From Ruminococcus sp. (lineage in GTDB: Bacteria > Bacillota > Clostridia > Oscillospirales > Ruminococcaceae), in the NCBI GenBank assembly GCA_015066865.1, contig SVNQ01000010.1, positions 1-48,532 on the forward strand: a stretch of 48,532 bases of DNA, read 5' to 3'. Shown here piece by piece: positions 45,498-48,532 of the stretch (positions are counted from its first letter, which is position 1; every line of letters starts with the position of its first letter). The position numbers and the translations under genes are program-made. The notes below the pieces were generated by a model. It had not been told where the DNA came from. It saw only the letters and a program-made list of their open reading frames with translations, and did not search any database.

Positions 45498-46462
45498 TAA
45501 ATTTCTTGGATTCGATATTGGTCAGAACGATGCAGCTCAATGCATTTGTCATTGCAATGCTGCTGACGCTTGCGGGAATCAAGATCTTCGGAAAATTTCT
45601 GCCGAAGGATCAGGGACGTGAATTTGCAGTCAACGGTGCACTGTCCGTCGGAAAAACTCGTGGCGTGGGCATCATTATGATACTGTCGCTCGTTTTGACG
45701 AGTATCCTTTGTGTTCCGCTGTCGGTGGAATACATCATTTATCTGGCAGCACTGTTCGTGGAAATGCTCAGCGGCTATCTGGATGATGCATCCGAAAAGC
45801 CGTGGGGTGAGCTAAAAAAAGGACTCATCGACATGGCGGTTTCCGTGGGCGTATCCTTTACAGTATATTATTTTCACGGCGGTGAAATCGTACTGCCGCT
45901 GCTGAATCTGAGCTTTACTGTGCCTGCGGTGCTGTATGTGATCCTCGGAACGATCCTCATCTGGGCAAGCATCAATGTAACCAATTGTGCCGATGGCGTG
46001 GATGGTCTGTGCGGTTTGCTCTCTTTGGTAACGCTGACTTCTGCGGCAATCATGCTGCTGGCTGCAGCACAAACAGGAATGCTGACGATCGTAATTGCCA
46101 TGCTCGGCGTACTGCTGACCTATCTCTGGTTCAACTGCTCTCCGAGCAGTATGCTCATGGGTGATGCAGGTTCCCGTGCGCTGGGACTTCTGATTGCATT
46201 GGCATTCATGGTGGCAGGCGTACCTGTACTCTGGATTCCGATGGCGCTGCTTCTGATCATCGACGGCGGTCTGGGACTGCTCAAGCTCACGGTACTGCGT
46301 GTGCTTAAGGCAAAGAATTTCATGAAGAACATCCGTACCCCCATCCATGACCATGCGCGAAAGAACAAGGGCTGGAGCGATACACAGGTGGTCATCCGCT
46401 TTACACTTCTGCAGATCTTGATCTGTGGAGTAGTTATCGCAGTGATCAACCTCATGCCTTAA
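45494..46462 (+). CDS. mraY: MraY/WecA family phospho-sugar transferase
   Basis: 322 residues, about ten membrane helices. Catalytic motifs of the family: SGYLDDASEK (Asp pair), NCADGVDGLCG, FNCSPSSMLMGDAGSRALG and, near the end, TPIHDHARKNKGWSD. The last matches the PIHHHFE...GWSE loop that marks MraY rather than WecA or TagO, though it is altered. It attaches phospho-MurNAc-pentapeptide to undecaprenyl phosphate. It lies outside a wall-gene cluster, after the dockerin protease, so it may be a second or relocated mraY. Confidence 0.87.
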   Translation: MLNFLDSILVRTMQLNAFVIAMLLTLAGIKIFGKFLPKDQGREFAVNGALSVGKTRGVGIIMILSLVLTSILCVPLSVEYIIYLAALFVEMLSGYLDDASEKPWGELKKGLIDMAVSVGVSFTVYYFHGGEIVLPLLNLSFTVPAVLYVILGTILIWASINVTNCADGVDGLCGLLSLVTLTSAAIMLLAAAQTGMLTIVIAMLGVLLTYLWFNCSPSSMLMGDAGSRALGLLIALAFMVAGVPVLWIPMALLLIIDGGLGLLKLTVLRVLKAKNFMKNIRTPIHDHARKNKGWSDTQVVIRFTLLQILICGVVIAVINLMP

Positions 46463-46479
46463 AATAGTTTGAAAGAGAA

Positions 46480-46510
46480 AAGCTGAGAAGAAACATGTTC
46501 TTCTCAGCTT
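46480..46510 (+). terminator. hairpin after mraY, left copy
   Basis: A perfect 13-bp stem (46480-46492 with 46498-46510) and 5-base loop, 18 bases after the mraY stop. No T-run follows directly; instead the terminal repeat of a MITE-like element begins. Confidence 0.7.
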
Positions 46511-46753
46511 AGCTTGTCAAAAAAGTCCCGTCCAGCCAGTGCGTCTTGTGGCGCACGGCTGGACTAATTATATTATTATGGGTTGCGCCTTCGGCGCATG
46601 TAGGGGGCTACGCCCCCTACAACTCCAATGAATAGCCAAAAAGCGCTCTGCAAGAGGGCGGGGTGAGGGTGCGGCAGCACCCTCCCTCTTTCCCCCTCCC
46701 CTTTGGGGAGGGGGTGGGGCAAAATTAAGTGAAATCATACTTTTTGACAAACT
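46511..46753. mobile_element. MITE-like palindromic element
   Basis: About 243 bases bounded by imperfect inverted ends: AGCTTGTCAAAAAAGT (46511-46526) and ACTTTTTGACAAACT (46739-46753). It contains no gene but four palindromes: 46530-46564, 46584-46598, 46600-46620 and 46692-46714. Its base composition (runs of G and C) differs from its neighbours. It looks like a non-autonomous insertion or an intergenic repeat family member. Confidence 0.7.
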
Positions 46754-46784
46754 GAGAAGAAACATCTCATCTCAGCTTATTTTT
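46752..46784 (+). terminator. hairpin after mraY, right copy with T-run
   Basis: CTGAGA (46752-46757) pairs with TCTCAG (46770-46775), followed by CTTATTTTTATA. It shares the 14-base sequence CTGAGAAGAAACAT (46752-46765) with the left copy (46483-46496), so the terminator seems to have been duplicated around the inserted element. Confidence 0.6.
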
Positions 46785-46820
46785 ATAAATTGGATTGGTG
46801 CAATTCCCCTCGCTGTTTCC

Positions 46821-47012
46821 CTATTTCTTGGATTGAATGTGATCAATCACCGTCAGGATAACAGCACCCCAGAAACTAATCCCGATCAACGGCACTATAA
46901 TGGAACAAGCCCTCCAAGTCAATACAGCGCTCTTTGATGTAACCCCGATCAAAACAAAAATCAATATTGCCAAGATGACAATACCCCAAAGTATTTTTAT
47001 GATACGTTTCAT
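46821..47012 (-). CDS. small two-helix membrane protein
   Basis: 63 residues from the ATG at 47012, which follows AAGGAG by 8 bases; a GTG three codons earlier is the alternative. Two hydrophobic helices (about 8-26 and 33-55) and a charged C terminus (DHIQSKK). Not recognised. It follows maf on the minus strand after 70 bases and faces the MITE-like element. Confidence 0.6.
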   Translation of the reverse strand: MKRIIKILWGIVILAILIFVLIGVTSKSAVLTWRACSIIVPLIGISFWGAVILTVIDHIQSKK

Positions 47013-47082
47013 GTTGGTCACTCCTTGCCTAAAAAACAGGAAAATATAATTTGAATAATAATGGGAGGGATTCTGTATAACT

Positions 47083-47673
47083 CTACTTCCTCAACTGAAT
47101 CTTCGGATGCGCCACTGCACGCTGAAACTGCTGCAATGCCCTCGCAAGCGCCGCAACCGGCAGACCCACCACGTTGTTGTAGTCGCCCTCAATACTGCGC
47201 ACCAGCAGGCAGCCGTACCCCTGGATCCCATATGCACCAGCCTTGTCAAACGGTTCTCCCGTGTCAAGATACTGTTCAATTTCCGCATCCGTCAGCTCAT
47301 AGAATGTCACGAGTGTTTCCGTTGTGAATACCGTGCTTTTCTTGCCGCAGTAAAGTGCGGTTCCCGTCATAACCTTGTGTGTTTCTCCCGAAAGCCTGCG
47401 GAGCATACGGAATGCGTCCTCACGGTCACGGGGCTTGCCCATGATCTCATCCTCAAGCACCACGATCGTGTCACACCCGATGACAATATCCTCAGGAAAT
47501 TGCTGTGCCGCCGCCTGTGCCTTGACATCCGCAAGGAATGAAGGCGCAAGCTCCACGGGCATCCCTGCGGGCAGTGTTTCGTCCGCATCCACCGGATGCA
47601 CGGAAAAATCCTCAGTGATTCGTTTTAAAAGCTCCTGCCGTCTCGGAGAGGCAGATGCCAGTATCAGTCCCAT
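47083..47673 (-). CDS. maf: Maf family nucleotide pyrophosphatase
   Basis: 196 residues from the ATG at 47673; a TTG six codons earlier is less likely. N-terminal LILASASPRRQELL with the Ser-x-Arg-Arg motif, IGCDTIVVLEDEIMGKPRDREDAFRML and GETHKVMTG, and the C-terminal AYGIQGYGCLLVRSIEGDYNNVVGLP are characteristic. It hydrolyses non-canonical or dTTP/UTP-type nucleotides. Own promoter at 47709-47737, divergent from dtd. Confidence 0.93.
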   Translation of the reverse strand: MGLILASASPRRQELLKRITEDFSVHPVDADETLPAGMPVELAPSFLADVKAQAAAQQFPEDIVIGCDTIVVLEDEIMGKPRDREDAFRMLRRLSGETHKVMTGTALYCGKKSTVFTTETLVTFYELTDAEIEQYLDTGEPFDKAGAYGIQGYGCLLVRSIEGDYNNVVGLPVAALARALQQFQRAVAHPKIQLRK

Positions 47674-47708
47674 ATTGAACCATCCTTTCAAAACCTTGTA
47701 ATACTTTT

Positions 47709-47737
47709 ATCATAGCACATTTTTTCAGAAAATGCAA
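47709..47737 (-). promoter_or_regulatory. promoter of maf
   Basis: Minus strand TTGCAT (47732-47737), 17 bases, TATGAT (47709-47714), about 36 bases before the start codon. Confidence 0.75.
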
Positions 47738-47774
47738 GGCGTTTCGTTTGCCCTGCTCCATTTTGAAAAATCCC

Positions 47775-47803
47775 TTGCCAAACACCTGAAAAAATAGTAT
47801 AAT
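47775..47803 (+). promoter_or_regulatory. promoter of dtd
   Basis: TTGCCA (47775-47780), 17 bases, TATAAT (47798-47803), about 34 bases before the start codon. Confidence 0.8.
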
Positions 47804-47837
47804 GAAATGAGAAAAACTTTCACAATGGAGGAACACT

Positions 47838-48272
47838 ATGAAACTGGTTATTCAGCGTGTTACGGAAGCATCCGTAACAGTGGAAAATGAAATCGTCGGC
47901 GAAATCGGCAAGGGCTATCTTGTCCTGCTGGGCGTTGGCGAGGAGGATACGGAGGAAACCGCCAAAAAGCTTGCGGACAAGCTTGTCAAGCTGCGTATTT
48001 TTTCCGATGAAAACGGAAAAACCAATCTTTCCGTCAAGGATGTAGAAGGAGAAGTGCTGGTGATCTCACAGTTCACGCTCTATGCGGACTGTAAAAAGAA
48101 TCGCCCCAGCTTCTGCCATGCGGGAAATCCCACACTTGCGGAGCACCTGTATGAGTACTTTATGGAATGTCTGCGTCCGCAGGTCAAACGTGTGGCACAC
48201 GGCATTTTCGGTGCGGAAATGCAGGTTCGGCTTTGCAATGACGGCCCATTCACCGTACTGCTTGAGGGGTAG
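47838..48272 (+). CDS. dtd: D-aminoacyl-tRNA deacylase
   Basis: 144 residues, the usual size. N-terminal [15 protein letters not shown], the SQFTLYAD block (about 76-83) and the C-terminal [11 protein letters not shown] contain the chirality-checking cross-subunit loops of DTD. It frees tRNA wrongly charged with D-amino acids or glycine. Start ATG after ATGGAGGAACACT. It has its own promoter and ends 8 bases from the convergent gene at the window edge. Confidence 0.95.
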   Translation: MKLVIQRVTEASVTVENEIVGEIGKGYLVLLGVGEEDTEETAKKLADKLVKLRIFSDENGKTNLSVKDVEGEVLVISQFTLYADCKKNRPSFCHAGNPTLAEHLYEYFMECLRPQVKRVAHGIFGAEMQVRLCNDGPFTVLLEG

Positions 48273-48280
48273 GATACTGC

Positions 48281-48532
48281 TTATTTTTGCGTCGCTTCTC
48301 CTAAGAAAACACCTTTCAGCCCTGCCGCAGACATTCCCGCAAGTTCATATGCCGCATCAAGCATCGCATTCAGATTTTCCTCACTGTACTCGATTTCCTT
48401 GGAATAATTCTTGGCAATTTCTGCACATTCTAAAAGGGAAAGTGAGCCATATTCCAGCCAGCGGTCAATGAACAGACAGCCGATGACGGCAGCACTACCG
48501 CAGAGAGCTTGACACGGGAGAGGTATTCCCCG
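48281..48532 (-). CDS. 3' end of an unrecognised gene, cut by the right edge
   Basis: The last 83 codons of a minus-strand frame, open to the window edge and ending in TAA at 48281-48283. It contains a hydrophobic stretch (CGSAAVIGCLFIDRWLEYG) followed by acidic helical sequence (EIAKNYSKEIEYSEENLNAM, LDAAYELAGMSAAGLKG). No family was recognised and the start is outside the window. Codon use looks like its neighbours. Confidence 0.6.
   Translation of the reverse strand, partial: RGIPLPCQALCGSAAVIGCLFIDRWLEYGSLSLLECAEIAKNYSKEIEYSEENLNAMLDAAYELAGMSAAGLKGVFLGEATQK

Noticed and set aside
46568..46765. Open frame of 65 codons inside the MITE-like element
   Set aside because: Its composition follows the G/C-run palindromes of the element, with no ribosome site or domain.

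Overview
The window looks like a chromosomal segment from an anaerobic, Gram-positive Bacillota of the Ruminococcus/Oscillospiraceae type. The evidence is a Firmicutes-order F-type ATP synthase operon, pyruvate formate-lyase, ThyX instead of ThyA, an AzlCD pair, a secreted protease with a type I dockerin (the docking module of cellulosome- or amylosome-like complexes), and strong Shine-Dalgarno sites before most genes. Many promoters are near-consensus sigma-A sites with a 17-base spacer. No rRNA, tRNA, CRISPR array, phage or plasmid genes were seen. The organism assignment is an inference; no marker gene for species naming is present.

Layout. Position 1-13 holds the start of a gene leaving the window. 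254-7281 is the ATP synthase operon atpI-B-E-F-H-A-G-D-C on the minus strand, whose c subunit carries a two-carboxylate (Na+-type) ion-binding motif. 7452-9924 is a three-gene unit: a membrane TPR protein, a PP2C-like phosphatase and an unrecognised protein, the last two with TTG starts. 10054-13448 is a pyruvate formate-lyase operon in which the enzyme is split: the large gene stops before the glycyl-radical domain, which is a separate 79-residue gene. A second 79-residue gene between them looks like a diverged copy of that domain. Then come a GT2 glycosyltransferase (13682-14704), a plus-strand M23 peptidase (15016-15771), and a minus-strand operon thyX, DUF2156, DJ-1, 5-formyl-THF cyclo-ligase, mltG, U32 (21483 down to 15875).

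21720-28084 is a minus-strand series azlC-azlD, CPBP protease, SUFU-domain protein, pcrA, GNAT, DUF3267. A C39-like secreted peptidase (28203-29090) is divergent from polA-rimI-tsaD (29314-33312, plus). An AraC-type HTH/GGDEF fusion (33350-34159) and the operon recD2-comF-mreB-triple HhH protein (39092 down to 34256) follow on the minus strand. A plus-strand run (39708-46462) encodes a PHP phosphatase, an Lrp regulator with its aminotransferase, ispE, the dockerin protease and a MraY-family enzyme. It ends in a duplicated terminator that brackets a MITE-like palindromic element. The right end has a small membrane protein and maf (minus), dtd (plus) and the 3' end of an unrecognised gene (minus).

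How the genes fit together. Most are housekeeping: energy coupling, fermentation of pyruvate, folate and dTMP supply, cell-wall synthesis (mltG, MraY family, mreB), DNA repair and replication (pcrA, polA, recD2), and tRNA modification or quality control (tsaD, dtd, U32). The most unusual points are the split pyruvate formate-lyase with its extra domain-like protein, the HTH-GGDEF fusion, the triple-HhH protein, the TPR/PP2C unit with a palindrome-embedded promoter, and the start-stop codon pairs before atpD and mraY.
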